NCBI GenBank assembly: GCA_964407165.1
Contig: CAYOUJ010000006.1
Location: 1-62,484, forward strand
DNA: 62,484 nt
From: CAZPKH01 sp964407165
Lineage (GTDB): Bacteria > Bacteroidota > Bacteroidia > Bacteroidales > Muribaculaceae
Reading direction: 5' to 3'
This document shows, piece after piece, positions 54,682 to 62,132 of the stretch. The first letter of the stretch is position 1. Each line of letters starts with the position of its first letter. The notes under the pieces were generated by a model that ran no database searches, was not told where the DNA came from, and saw nothing but the letters and a program-made list of their open reading frames with translations. The position numbers and the translations under genes were made by a program.

Positions 54682-55429
54682 GATTGTATCGATAGACCTG
54701 TCGAACTACTGCTCAAAGGAGTGCCCCTTCTGCTACAACCACAGCCATCGCGAGGGCAATGTGATGTGGACGCCGCAGGAGGTAATAGCCTTTGCCACTG
54801 ACTGCATCGACAGCGGCGGCGTCAAGGCCATCTCGCTCGGAGGCGGCGAGCCATTGGAGTATGACGGCGTCTTCGACGTTATCGACGCCCTTTATCCCAA
54901 GGCCTACGTCACCCTCACCACAAACGGCCTCCCCCTGCTGCGCCCCGAAATAAAGCAGCAGCTCTCCGAGCACCGCCCCGACAAAGTGCACGTCAGCATC
55001 CACCACCCCGACAGCGAGGGCGAAGTCTCCCGCGTCATCCGTCAGATGGCCGAGATTGAGACCATGGGGATAAAGCCCGGAGTAAACCTGCTCGTCGCTG
55101 CCGACCGCGTGGACGCCGCCGCCGACGTCTACCGACGCCTGCGCCGCACGCTGCAGCCCGACCAGATAATCATCCTGCCACAGCGCTTCTCCAAGACGCC
55201 CGCCCCGCGCGAGTTGTTGCGCGTCACCGGCGGACAGCCTTTCCAAGGCCCCGCGTGCCTGCTAAAGTGCGCCACCGCCGAGCCATTCGTCAGCGTCAGC
55301 TGGGACAAGCAGGCCCACCGCTGCAGCTACGCCGGCGGCAAGGCTCCCCTGCACGCTCTCACCTTCGCCGGCCTCATCGATGCCCTCTCCCGCACCACCT
55401 TCACCCCCTGCACAATGCACAATGCATAA
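54674..55429 (+). CDS. Radical SAM enzyme coupled to the MKTDREYPA genes
   Basis: 251 residues. The [4Fe-4S]-binding motif is C13-x3-C17-x2-C20 (NYCSKECPFCYNHSH) and the SAM-binding GGEP is at 56-59. The C-terminal part has Cys195, Cys199, Cys217 and Cys246 (PACLLKC, HRCSYAGGK, FTPC), in a spacing like a short twitch/SPASM domain that holds an auxiliary cluster, as in enzymes that modify peptides or proteins. The final TMHNA and stop are encoded by the ATGCACAATG repeat. The 8-nt overlap with gene C suggests they work together, for instance enzyme and protein substrate or partner; that is inference. Confidence 0.88.
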   Translation: MIEIVSIDLSNYCSKECPFCYNHSHREGNVMWTPQEVIAFATDCIDSGGVKAISLGGGEPLEYDGVFDVIDALYPKAYVTLTTNGLPLLRPEIKQQLSEHRPDKVHVSIHHPDSEGEVSRVIRQMAEIETMGIKPGVNLLVAADRVDAAADVYRRLRRTLQPDQIIILPQRFSKTPAPRELLRVTGGQPFQGPACLLKCATAEPFVSVSWDKQAHRCSYAGGKAPLHALTFAGLIDALSRTTFTPCTMHNA

Positions 55430-55481
55430 TGCATAACTGACCATCCGGATGGCAGTTATGCATTATGCATTGTGCATTGTG
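55411..55481. terminator. ATGCACAATG stem-loop between convergent genes
   Basis: A perfect 29-bp stem (55411-55439 with 55453-55481) whose loop contains a second palindrome, CCATCCGGATGG. The left arm encodes the last residues and stop of the radical SAM protein; the right arm ends 6 nt from the porin stop. Confidence 0.92.
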
Positions 55482-55487
55482 TATTGA

Positions 55488-56798
55488 TTAGAAGCTGAAC
55501 TGGGCGAGGATGCCGGCACGGTGTGCCCACTCCTTGTCCATCGACATCTCCTTGTGGCAGCCGAGGTCAAACTCGGCGGCGACGAGGACGCGCGGAGTGA
55601 CATACCAGCCCACGTTGAAGGCGCCGTAGAGGCCGTAGCGGTACATGTCGGGCGTGGCGGCCTCGCCGGGGAGGAAGCGGACTTCGCTGACGGAGGCTGA
55701 GGCGAACCATGAGGCGTTGAAGTTATACTGCACGCCCGCGAAGGCGCCGAAGACGCCGGGGGCATACATGCGTCCGAGCTTGTCGGTCTTGCCCAGCAGG
55801 TCATAGTTGAGGCCCGAGAGGTCGTTGGTCAGCGAGGCGATGCCCTTGCCGTAATAGGCTGCGGCAAAGACGTCGACGGGCCCGTTGGAGGGGGTGAAGA
55901 CAGTGCTGAGCTTGACGCCCCAGCCGACGTTGGTGCGGTTGGAGGCGGTGACCAGGTCGCGGTAGTTGAGGAAGCGCATGATGCCCGACAGGCGCACGTG
56001 CTGGCCGTTGCCCCACTGATACTGGTAGAAGCCGGCGATGTTGGGCAGGTAGCCGTTGCCGTCAGAGTAATATTGCGTAGTGGCGGCCTCGTCCTCGTTG
56101 GGCATCTCAAGAGACAGGGCCACAACGTTGTGCTGCTTGAAAGTGTGCATCCAGCGGACGAGGACATCGGTGGTGCCTATCTCTGCGTTGGGACCTTGCT
56201 CGTCGACGGTGAAGGGCTGGGAGGCAGGGTCTTCAAAGGTGGAGTTGGCGTAACCGACAGTCCAGTCGCCGATGATGGCGTATGCCTTGCTCAGCTTGAA
56301 GTCTACACCCGAGGGGCCTCCGTTAAACTTGGCCTGCAGGAAGACGGTGTAGGGGCCTATCTTCGAGTGGTTGCCGATCATCTTGAAGAAGAGCTGCGAC
56401 TGGTTGACATTGCCCGTCAGGTCGCGGGAGTTAGCCTTGTCGGGGTGCATGGGAATGGCGGAGGTGATGAAGCCGTCGTTGTTGTCGGTGTACCCACCCC
56501 AGCTGTACCATCCGCGTGCCTGTAAGCTGCCGCCGATGCCCATGGCCATGCTGCCGTCCTTGCTCATGAAGATGAAGTAGGGGGCCTCGGGTTCCTGGGA
56601 GTTCTTAAACTGGTTGTAATAAAATCGGTCGATGACCCTCTGCACGGAGTCTTGCGACACTTGGGGCCCCTCGCCGAAGGTGATGACGTGGTGCGACTGC
56701 TTCAGCGAGTCGAGATGGGCCTGGGCGGGTGCTTGCGCCGTTGCGGCGGCGATGGAGGCGCTGAGCATGGCCGCCAATACCATGAATTTTGGTTTCAT
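55488..56798 (-). CDS. Outer-membrane porin-like beta-barrel protein
   Basis: 436 residues from the ATG at 56798 with signal peptide MKPKFMVLAAMLSASIAAAT and an AQA cleavage site; the longer start at 56852 would begin inside a hairpin. A short N-terminal helical segment is followed by barrel strands of the phosphate-selective/DcaP porin type: DGSMAMGIGGSLQARGWYSW, GPYTVFLQAKFNG, HVRLSGIMRFLNYRD, LVAAEFDLG. It ends RAGILAQFSF with terminal Phe, as expected for a porin. Substrate unknown. Confidence 0.82.
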   Translation of the reverse strand: MKPKFMVLAAMLSASIAAATAQAPAQAHLDSLKQSHHVITFGEGPQVSQDSVQRVIDRFYYNQFKNSQEPEAPYFIFMSKDGSMAMGIGGSLQARGWYSWGGYTDNNDGFITSAIPMHPDKANSRDLTGNVNQSQLFFKMIGNHSKIGPYTVFLQAKFNGGPSGVDFKLSKAYAIIGDWTVGYANSTFEDPASQPFTVDEQGPNAEIGTTDVLVRWMHTFKQHNVVALSLEMPNEDEAATTQYYSDGNGYLPNIAGFYQYQWGNGQHVRLSGIMRFLNYRDLVTASNRTNVGWGVKLSTVFTPSNGPVDVFAAAYYGKGIASLTNDLSGLNYDLLGKTDKLGRMYAPGVFGAFAGVQYNFNASWFASASVSEVRFLPGEAATPDMYRYGLYGAFNVGWYVTPRVLVAAEFDLGCHKEMSMDKEWAHRAGILAQFSF

Positions 56799-56802
56799 AA
56801 TA

Positions 56803-56849
56803 GTTGGAGCGTTTAATAGATTGTCAGTATATCTATTAAACGCTCCAAC
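56803..56849 (-). promoter_or_regulatory. Perfect 19-bp stem-loop in the porin mRNA leader
   Basis: GTTGGAGCGTTTAATAGAT and its exact complement flank ATACTGACA on the minus strand, ending 4 nt before the porin ATG. A TTTG-N18-TAATTTG promoter-like pair lies immediately upstream (about 56852-56884), so transcription would start at the base of the hairpin. Its placement would expose or hide the ribosome-loading site. Confidence 0.7.
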
Positions 56850-56888
56850 CACAAATTAGTTTAAAAAGATGGCGGCCAAAGCGGGGAT

Positions 56889-56909
56889 GTGAGCCGCAAA
56901 GCGGCTCAC
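56889..56909. terminator. GTGAGCCGC hairpin after mscS
   Basis: A perfect 9-bp stem around AAA, without a T-tract, between the end of mscS and the porin promoter. Confidence 0.6.
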
Positions 56910-56930
56910 CACGGCAATCAGTTGGCTAAC

Positions 56931-56973
56931 GATAGTTATAAACTATAAGTTATACGTTATAAGTTATAAGTTA
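56931..56973. repeat. ATAACTT word array at the mscS stop
   Basis: Tandem TTATAAC/ATAACTT units; the first unit on the minus strand begins with the mscS stop codon itself (TAACTTATAAC). Confidence 0.8.
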
Positions 56974-58074
56974 TTTGTCGAGGTGGACGTCCATCTGGGG
57001 GAAGGGGAAGGAGATGCCGGCGGCGGGGAGCTCGGTGTAGATGCGCTCGTTGATGGCGAAGAAGACGCCCCAGTAGTCGGAGGAGCGGGTCCAGGCGCGC
57101 ACGGTGAGGTTGACCGACGAGTCGGCAAGTTCGTTGACAAACACCACGGGGCTGCAGTCGATGCGGGGCTTGAGTCGCTGGAGAGGGGCGGCGCCCTCGC
57201 GCCCCTCCGCCCACTGCAGCTTGCGCTTCTTGGTGGAGAAGGCGCGGCGCATCCACGAGCGGCGGCGGAGAGGGGCGGCGCCCTCGCGCCCCTCAGCCTC
57301 GGCTGTCTTCTCCTCCTCGAGGCGCTCCTGACGGTCCTCCTCGATGAAGTGCTTGACTATGCGCTCGTCAGAGTTTATTATGGCGAGGATGGCCTCGCGG
57401 GCAGTCTCCACGCTGTCGCCATAGCTGATGCCCACGCTCCAGTCAACGCGCCGGTAGTGCTCACGGCTCCAGTTGTTGATGCTCGAGGTCGACAGGCCGC
57501 CGTTGGGGATTATGATCGACTTGTTGTCAGGGGTGCAGATGATGGTGTTGAAGATCTGTATCTCGGTGACAGTGCCGGAGTAGCCCTGCGCCTCGATGTA
57601 GTCGCCGATCTTGTAGGGCTTGAGCAACAGGATGAGCACACCGCCTGCAAAATTTTGAAGCGTGCCGCTCAGGGCCAAGCCGACGGCGACGCCGGCGGAG
57701 GCAAAGATGGCGATGAACGACGAGGTCTCGATGCCGAGGATGCCAATGACTATAACTATGAGAATGAAGTACATCACCATGTTGACCAGCGAAAGCACGA
57801 ACGTGCACAGCGAGCGGTCAACGTGGCGGCGCACCATCACCGTGCTGACGAAGTTGTATAGCTTGGTGATGATGAACTTGCCGATGTAGAACACCACGAT
57901 GGCGGCGAAGAGGTGGATGGCAAACTGCACGGTATGCTGCACAAGCGATGAGACAATCTCGTCGAACGAGGAGTTTTTGAGCGTCTCGATGTTCTCGCGC
58001 GAGGCGGCGGCGATGGAGTCGCTGATAGCCTTAGTGTCTGTCATCGACAGTCCTTCAATTTGCAGAAGTGTCAT
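56971..58074 (-). CDS. MscS-family mechanosensitive channel
   Basis: Opens under membrane tension to release solutes on osmotic downshock. It has 367 residues (ATG at 58044 also possible). Three membrane helices are seen, the pore helix being ASAGVAVGLALSGTLQNFAG and the beta domain PYKIGDYIEAQGYSGTVTEI, then NKSIIIPNGGLSTSSINNWS. Compared with ordinary small MscS proteins, the cytoplasmic vestibule carries an extra ~55 residues (about 255-310) containing two copies of the GC-rich palindrome, both read as EGREGAAPL, separated by a basic segment (RRRSWMRRAFSTKKRKLQW). The downstream strand resumes with FVNELADSSVNLTVRAW. Confidence 0.92.
   Translation of the reverse strand: MTLLQIEGLSMTDTKAISDSIAAASRENIETLKNSSFDEIVSSLVQHTVQFAIHLFAAIVVFYIGKFIITKLYNFVSTVMVRRHVDRSLCTFVLSLVNMVMYFILIVIVIGILGIETSSFIAIFASAGVAVGLALSGTLQNFAGGVLILLLKPYKIGDYIEAQGYSGTVTEIQIFNTIICTPDNKSIIIPNGGLSTSSINNWSREHYRRVDWSVGISYGDSVETAREAILAIINSDERIVKHFIEEDRQERLEEEKTAEAEGREGAAPLRRRSWMRRAFSTKKRKLQWAEGREGAAPLQRLKPRIDCSPVVFVNELADSSVNLTVRAWTRSSDYWGVFFAINERIYTELPAAGISFPFPQMDVHLDK
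57183..57207. repeat. GC-rich palindrome inside mscS, copy 1
   Basis: A variant with GAGGGGCG arms; encodes GREGAAPL at residues about 289-297. Confidence 0.9.
57270..57294. repeat. GC-rich palindrome inside mscS, copy 2
   Basis: Identical in 25 bp to the copy at 57183-57207 and in the same orientation, 62 nt apart; encodes GREGAAPL at residues about 260-268. Confidence 0.9.
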
Positions 58075-58081
58075 AGGTCAT

Positions 58082-58136
58082 TTATAAGTTATAAGTTATA
58101 AGTTATAAGTTATAAGTTATAAGTTATAAGTTATAA
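58082..58136. repeat. TTATAAG 7-nt tandem array (about eight copies)
   Basis: A near-perfect direct repeat of TTATAAG between mscS and the C11 peptidase gene. It has no inverted partner and is a likely site of copy-number variation. On the minus strand it encodes the last two residues (Asn-Leu) and the stop codon of the peptidase. Confidence 0.9.
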
Positions 58137-59276
58137 GTTACAGTAGCGCATCACGTCGGTGTACCACTGGAGGTTGTTGTAGCCCTTGTATGTGAGGTCG
58201 TCAGCCGTGAGGGGCACCCACGAGCCGAGGCCGCAATGGTGGTTGATGCGTATGCGCTCCCAGATGGTGGGGGTGTTGGCCTTGTAGAGCACCACGGCTT
58301 CGAGGGACTGCTGCAGCTCGGCCAGGTCGCTGTCAGTAACGTCCTTGAGCTGGCTGATGTAATGGTAGAAGTCAAAGAGCGTGCAGTTTGACACCATGAA
58401 CATCTGCACGCCGGCCCGCGAGTCGGGGGGCAGGTAGCCTTTCTGCATAATGCCACGAGTCACCAGCGCGAGCGAGTCGAGGGCGGCCGTGCGGATCACA
58501 GACATGCAGCACGTGCGGTTGCTCCCGCTCTGGTTATTGTAGAGATTGTAAGTGTTTGTGGCGGCCTGGATGAGGTTGGCCTCCGTGCCTCCGATGAGCA
58601 GGGGGAGGTTGTCGGTATAGTTCATGCCCGCCGCTGGCAGCTCGATGACTGAGCCGACCATGTAGTCTACACACCGGCGCAGCTCGTAAGCCACCTCTAC
58701 TGTCATCGTATGGCAGCAGTCAAAATACACATAGTCAAACCCCTGGCCTGTCAGCGCCTTGGCGAGCGAAGGGATTGACATGTTGTAGCCGCGGTCGTCG
58801 CCGAAGGCGCGGGAGCGGCTTGTGGCGGTCTCTATCCACCCGTTGGCATGGCTCCACAGCACCAGCCCGTATTTCTCCGCGGGTGCCTGCTTCTTGACGT
58901 CGGCAAAGACAGCCTGCATGCGCGAGACGTCGACGGAATATTCCTGCGAGGTGTAGTCGTAAGTCTTCAGGTCGACGAAGCCGTTGATGGTCAGCTCCAT
59001 CAGCACCGGCGGCAGGTTATAGCCGTGATGATAGACCAGCACCCGGCAGCCGTTGAGGCCGTAATAGCGCACGGCAGTCTCCATCTCGTAGAGGTCGTCG
59101 GTGTCCATCGACGCCGACCCAAGCGAATTGTCAGCCACCATGTATATCAGCACTGTCCGTGGCACCTTCTCAACCTCATCCTCCGGCTCCGGCTCGTCAG
59201 ATGAGCAAGCCGCGGCAAGAAACGCCATAGTCAGCGTTATTGCGAGTAATCTTATCTTGTCAATGATTGGTTGCAT
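58131..59276 (-). CDS. C11 (clostripain-like) cysteine peptidase lipoprotein
   Basis: 381 residues from the ATG at 59276 (MQPIIDKIRLLAITLTMAFL), with lipobox LAAAC giving a lipidated Cys about 24. The clostripain fold is visible: VLIYMVADNSL at the first strand, YGLVLWSHANGW with the catalytic His, and DYVYFDCCHTMTVEVAYELR with the catalytic Cys. Family members cleave after Arg or Lys. The ATG follows the promoter -7 element by only 4 nt, so the mRNA may be leaderless. The last codons and stop come from the TTATAAG array. Confidence 0.88.
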   Translation of the reverse strand: MQPIIDKIRLLAITLTMAFLAAACSSDEPEPEDEVEKVPRTVLIYMVADNSLGSASMDTDDLYEMETAVRYYGLNGCRVLVYHHGYNLPPVLMELTINGFVDLKTYDYTSQEYSVDVSRMQAVFADVKKQAPAEKYGLVLWSHANGWIETATSRSRAFGDDRGYNMSIPSLAKALTGQGFDYVYFDCCHTMTVEVAYELRRCVDYMVGSVIELPAAGMNYTDNLPLLIGGTEANLIQAATNTYNLYNNQSGSNRTCCMSVIRTAALDSLALVTRGIMQKGYLPPDSRAGVQMFMVSNCTLFDFYHYISQLKDVTDSDLAELQQSLEAVVLYKANTPTIWERIRINHHCGLGSWVPLTADDLTYKGYNNLQWYTDVMRYCNL

Positions 59277-59280
59277 TTTG

Positions 59281-59288
59281 CAAAGGTA
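59281..59288 (-). promoter_or_regulatory. Promoter -7 element of the C11 peptidase gene
   Basis: TACCTTTG on the minus strand, then CAAA and the ATG. The spacing implies a transcription start at or beside the start codon. Confidence 0.75.
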
Positions 59289-59364
59289 CGAATATATTTT
59301 CACATTATTATTAACGCCCTGGCGCCGGTTTTATTGCATTTGTTAAATATTGTGTTTTTTCTGC

Positions 59365-59393
59365 TTGCAGCTCAGATATTTTTTGTACATTTG
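59365..59393 (+). promoter_or_regulatory. Promoter of the ROK kinase gene
   Basis: -33-like TTG (59365-59367), 18-nt spacing, -7 element TACATTTG (59386-59393), 47 nt before the ATG at 59440. It excludes the in-frame start at 59350. Confidence 0.78.
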
Positions 59394-59439
59394 TGCCAAT
59401 CAAATCCTTAATTCAAAAACCAAAACTAACCAACAGACA

Positions 59440-60444
59440 ATGAGCAAACCATACGTACTGGGTATCGACATGGGCGGTACCAACACGGTCTTTGGCATCG
59501 TTGACGCTCGCGGCGTAGTGCTCGCAAGCTCATCCATCAAAACACAGAAGCACAGCAACATCACCGATTATATCGACGAGCTGTATAACGAGATCATGCG
59601 GCTGCTGGAGGCCAACGACGCCGTAGGCAAGATCCACGGCATCGGCATCGGCGCCCCCAACGCCAACTATTACACGGGCATCATCGAGGGCGGCGTCAAC
59701 CTGCCCTGGCCCACTCCCCTGCCCCTGGCCCAGCTCGTCAGCGAGAAGTTTGGCATCCCCGTGGCCATCACCAACGACGCCAACGCCGCGGCCATCGGCG
59801 AGATGACCTACGGCGCCGCCCGCGGCCTCAAGGACTTCATCATGATCACCCTCGGCACCGGAGTCGGCTCCGGCATCGTCATCAACGGGCAGCTGGTTTA
59901 TGGCCACGACGGCTTTGCCGGCGAGCTCGGCCACACCATCATGAAGCGCAAGAACGGCCGCCTCTGCGGCTGCGGCCGCACGGGCTGCCTCGAGGCATAC
60001 TGCTCCGCCACGGGCGTGGCACGCACGGCCCGCGAGTTCCTCGAGATACGCACCGACCCATCCACCCTGCGCGACCTCGACATCGAGGAGATCACCTCAA
60101 AGGATGTCTACGACGCTGCCATGGCCGGCGACAAGCTTGCCAAGGAGGTCTTCGACTACACCGGCGACATCCTCGGCGAGGCCTTCGCCGACTTCACCGT
60201 CTTCTCCTCGCCCCAGGCCATCATACTCTTCGGCGGCCTGGCCAAGAGCGGCGAGCTGCTGCTGCGCCCGCTGCGCAACTCGATGGAGAAGAACATGATG
60301 CCCATCTTCCGCGGCAAGGTGAAGATACTTCTGAGCGAGCTGAAGGAGGCCGATGCCGCCGTCCTCGGCGCCAGCGCCCTCGGCTGGGAGGCCAAGGCCA
60401 CGGCACCCGTCGCCGCCGTCGCCCCCGCCACCCCCGCAGTCTAA
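59440..60444 (+). CDS. ROK-family sugar kinase (probable glucokinase)
   Basis: 334 residues. ATP-binding GIDMGGTNTVFGIVD, substrate and catalytic region VAITNDANAAAIGEM, GTGVGSGIVINGQ, GFAGELGHT and the ROK zinc motif GRLCGCGRTGCLEAYCS. C-terminal FGGLAKSGELLL completes the adenosine site; the Ala/Pro tail is low complexity. Zn-type ROK proteins without an HTH are usually glucokinases; specificity is inferred. Confidence 0.93.
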   Translation: MSKPYVLGIDMGGTNTVFGIVDARGVVLASSSIKTQKHSNITDYIDELYNEIMRLLEANDAVGKIHGIGIGAPNANYYTGIIEGGVNLPWPTPLPLAQLVSEKFGIPVAITNDANAAAIGEMTYGAARGLKDFIMITLGTGVGSGIVINGQLVYGHDGFAGELGHTIMKRKNGRLCGCGRTGCLEAYCSATGVARTAREFLEIRTDPSTLRDLDIEEITSKDVYDAAMAGDKLAKEVFDYTGDILGEAFADFTVFSSPQAIILFGGLAKSGELLLRPLRNSMEKNMMPIFRGKVKILLSELKEADAAVLGASALGWEAKATAPVAAVAPATPAV

Positions 60445-60450
60445 ATATCT

Positions 60451-60520
60451 CATACAGAAACAAAAGAAACAACCGAAACTAAAATAAAAAAGTTTCGGTT
60501 GTTTCTTTTGTTTCTGTATG
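60451..60520. terminator. Perfect 30-bp AGAAACAAAAG word stem-loop
   Basis: 60451-60480 and 60491-60520 are exact inverted copies around AAAATAAAAA. It serves the convergent ROK and nhaD genes and belongs to the same word family as 51706-51765. Confidence 0.92.
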
Positions 60521-60530
60521 AGCTATATTG

Positions 60531-61922
60531 TTACATAAGCGCGGTTTCGAGCCAGTAGACACCCGCGCCCGCCAGGTAGCCGAGGGCGGCGATGAGACTG
60601 AACTTCTTCAGATACCACCCGAAGGGTATCTTCTCGATGCCCATGGCGATGACGCCCGCGGCAGAGCCGATAATCAGGATGCTGCCGCCTACGCCGGCGC
60701 AGTACGACAGGAACTCCCAGAACACGCCGTCGACCATGAAGAACGCGTCGTAGCCCACGGCTCCCGCGGCATGCACGGGATACATGCCCATGGCAGCTGC
60801 CACCAGCGGCACATTGTCGACTATCGATGACAGCGCGCCCAATATTATATTAATAATGTATACGTCGTGCACCTGCTTGTCGAGCCACGTGGCCGCAGCG
60901 GCCAGTATGCCCGTACTCTGCAGGACGGCCACGGCCATCAGGATGCCGAAGAAGAAGAGTATTGTCGACATGTCTATACGGCTCAGCACCTGCGTCAGGC
61001 GGTGCTCGTCCCTGGGCTTGATATTCTTCTTGCGGTTATAGAAGATATCCATGATCACCCACAGTATGCCTAATACGAGAAGTATGCCCACAAAGGGCGG
61101 CATGTGGGTCACGGCCTTGAAGATGGGCACGGATATGAGGCCGCACAGGCCTAATGCCAATATCACCTTCTGCTCGCGCGGCGTGGTGACGCCGTGGCCC
61201 TCAAGCTCGCCCTCGATGGGGGCAAGCTCACCCTTGAGCTGCGCCATCACAATGAACATCGGCACGAGCAGCGCCACGATGCTCGGCAGCAGCACGCGCG
61301 TGATCAGTGCCATCGTCGTCACGTTGCCCTTGACCCACAGCATGATAGTAGTCACGTCGCCGATGGGGCTCCATGCGCCGCCCGTGTTGGCCGCGATGAC
61401 TATGATGCCGGCGTAGAGCCAACGCTCCTTCTGGTCGGCAACCAGCTTGCCAAGGAGCATGAGCATAACGATGGTGGTGGTCAGATTGTCCAAAACGGCC
61501 GACATGAAGAAGGTCACAATCGAGAGCACAAGCAGAAGCATGCGCTTGCGGCGCGTGGTGATGCGGTCGGTGATCACCTTGAACCCGTCGTGCACGTCCA
61601 CCAGCTCGACTATCGTCATCGCGCCGATGAGGAAGAAGAGCGTCTGGGTGATGTCGCCCATGTGCTCGACGATGTCGACGTTGAGCAGGTAGCTCAGGCA
61701 CTGGCTCTGGAGCGAGGCGTCCTGAAGCCCCGCCTCACTGACGTAGGCCGCCAGCGCTTCGCCGTTGAATGCCGGAATAATGTACTGGCACCCCAAGGCG
61801 TATGCCACCCACAGCAGCATGCCCAGCACCAACGCCGTCGCCGACTTGTTGATGCGGATAGGGTGCTCTAAGGCTATCGCCAGATAGCCCAACACAAAGA
61901 TAGAGATAAGTGCTAAAAACAT
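60531..61922 (-). CDS. nhaD: NhaD-family Na+/H+ antiporter
   Basis: Inner-membrane antiporter of 463 residues from the ATG at 61922 (MFLALISIFVLGYLAIALEH); the longer in-frame start at 62000 lies upstream of the promoter at 61962. About 12 helices are visible, with signatures THAT fit NhaD: VLDNLTTTIVMLMLLGKLV, IVIAANTGGAWSPIGDVTTI, and ALSSIVDNVPLVAAAMGM. A second antiporter (NhaC) is encoded 33 kb away in the same window. Confidence 0.94.
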   Translation of the reverse strand: MFLALISIFVLGYLAIALEHPIRINKSATALVLGMLLWVAYALGCQYIIPAFNGEALAAYVSEAGLQDASLQSQCLSYLLNVDIVEHMGDITQTLFFLIGAMTIVELVDVHDGFKVITDRITTRRKRMLLLVLSIVTFFMSAVLDNLTTTIVMLMLLGKLVADQKERWLYAGIIVIAANTGGAWSPIGDVTTIMLWVKGNVTTMALITRVLLPSIVALLVPMFIVMAQLKGELAPIEGELEGHGVTTPREQKVILALGLCGLISVPIFKAVTHMPPFVGILLVLGILWVIMDIFYNRKKNIKPRDEHRLTQVLSRIDMSTILFFFGILMAVAVLQSTGILAAAATWLDKQVHDVYIINIILGALSSIVDNVPLVAAAMGMYPVHAAGAVGYDAFFMVDGVFWEFLSYCAGVGGSILIIGSAAGVIAMGIEKIPFGWYLKKFSLIAALGYLAGAGVYWLETALM

Positions 61923-61961
61923 GGATAACGTTTGGCTTTTTGATGGCTTGGTTAACGGCTG

Positions 61962-61969
61962 CAAATTTA
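61962..61969 (-). promoter_or_regulatory. Promoter -7 element of nhaD
   Basis: TAAATTTG on the minus strand, 40 nt before the ATG at 61922. Confidence 0.72.
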
Positions 61970-62115
61970 CGGAAAAATTTCCGTAATTATCCACCTCCAT
62001 GCCCCAAAAATTTTCCCATAAGTCGAATAAACCCCTCCAATCCTCCCCCTTTCCACCACAACTTGCAAAAACAATAAAATATGTTTTTCAATTTCCAGGT
62101 TATTCAAAAATTTCG

Positions 62116-62123
62116 TATCTTTG
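62116..62123 (+). promoter_or_regulatory. Promoter -7 element of the last gene
   Basis: TATCTTTG, only 10 nt before the ATG at 62133, implying a leader of a few nucleotides. 61970-62115 otherwise holds nothing recognisable. Confidence 0.72.
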
Positions 62124-62132
62124 CCAACCTAA

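Noticed and set aside
51788..55429. Reading the MKTDREYPA genes as RiPP precursor peptides
   Set aside because: They are 235-353 residues with folded-looking conserved cores, not short leader-plus-core peptides; a modified-protein role remains possible but is not a classical RiPP.
58082..58136. TTATAAG array as a CRISPR or replication iteron array
   Set aside because: The 7-nt units have no spacers, and no replication initiator gene or origin features lie nearby.
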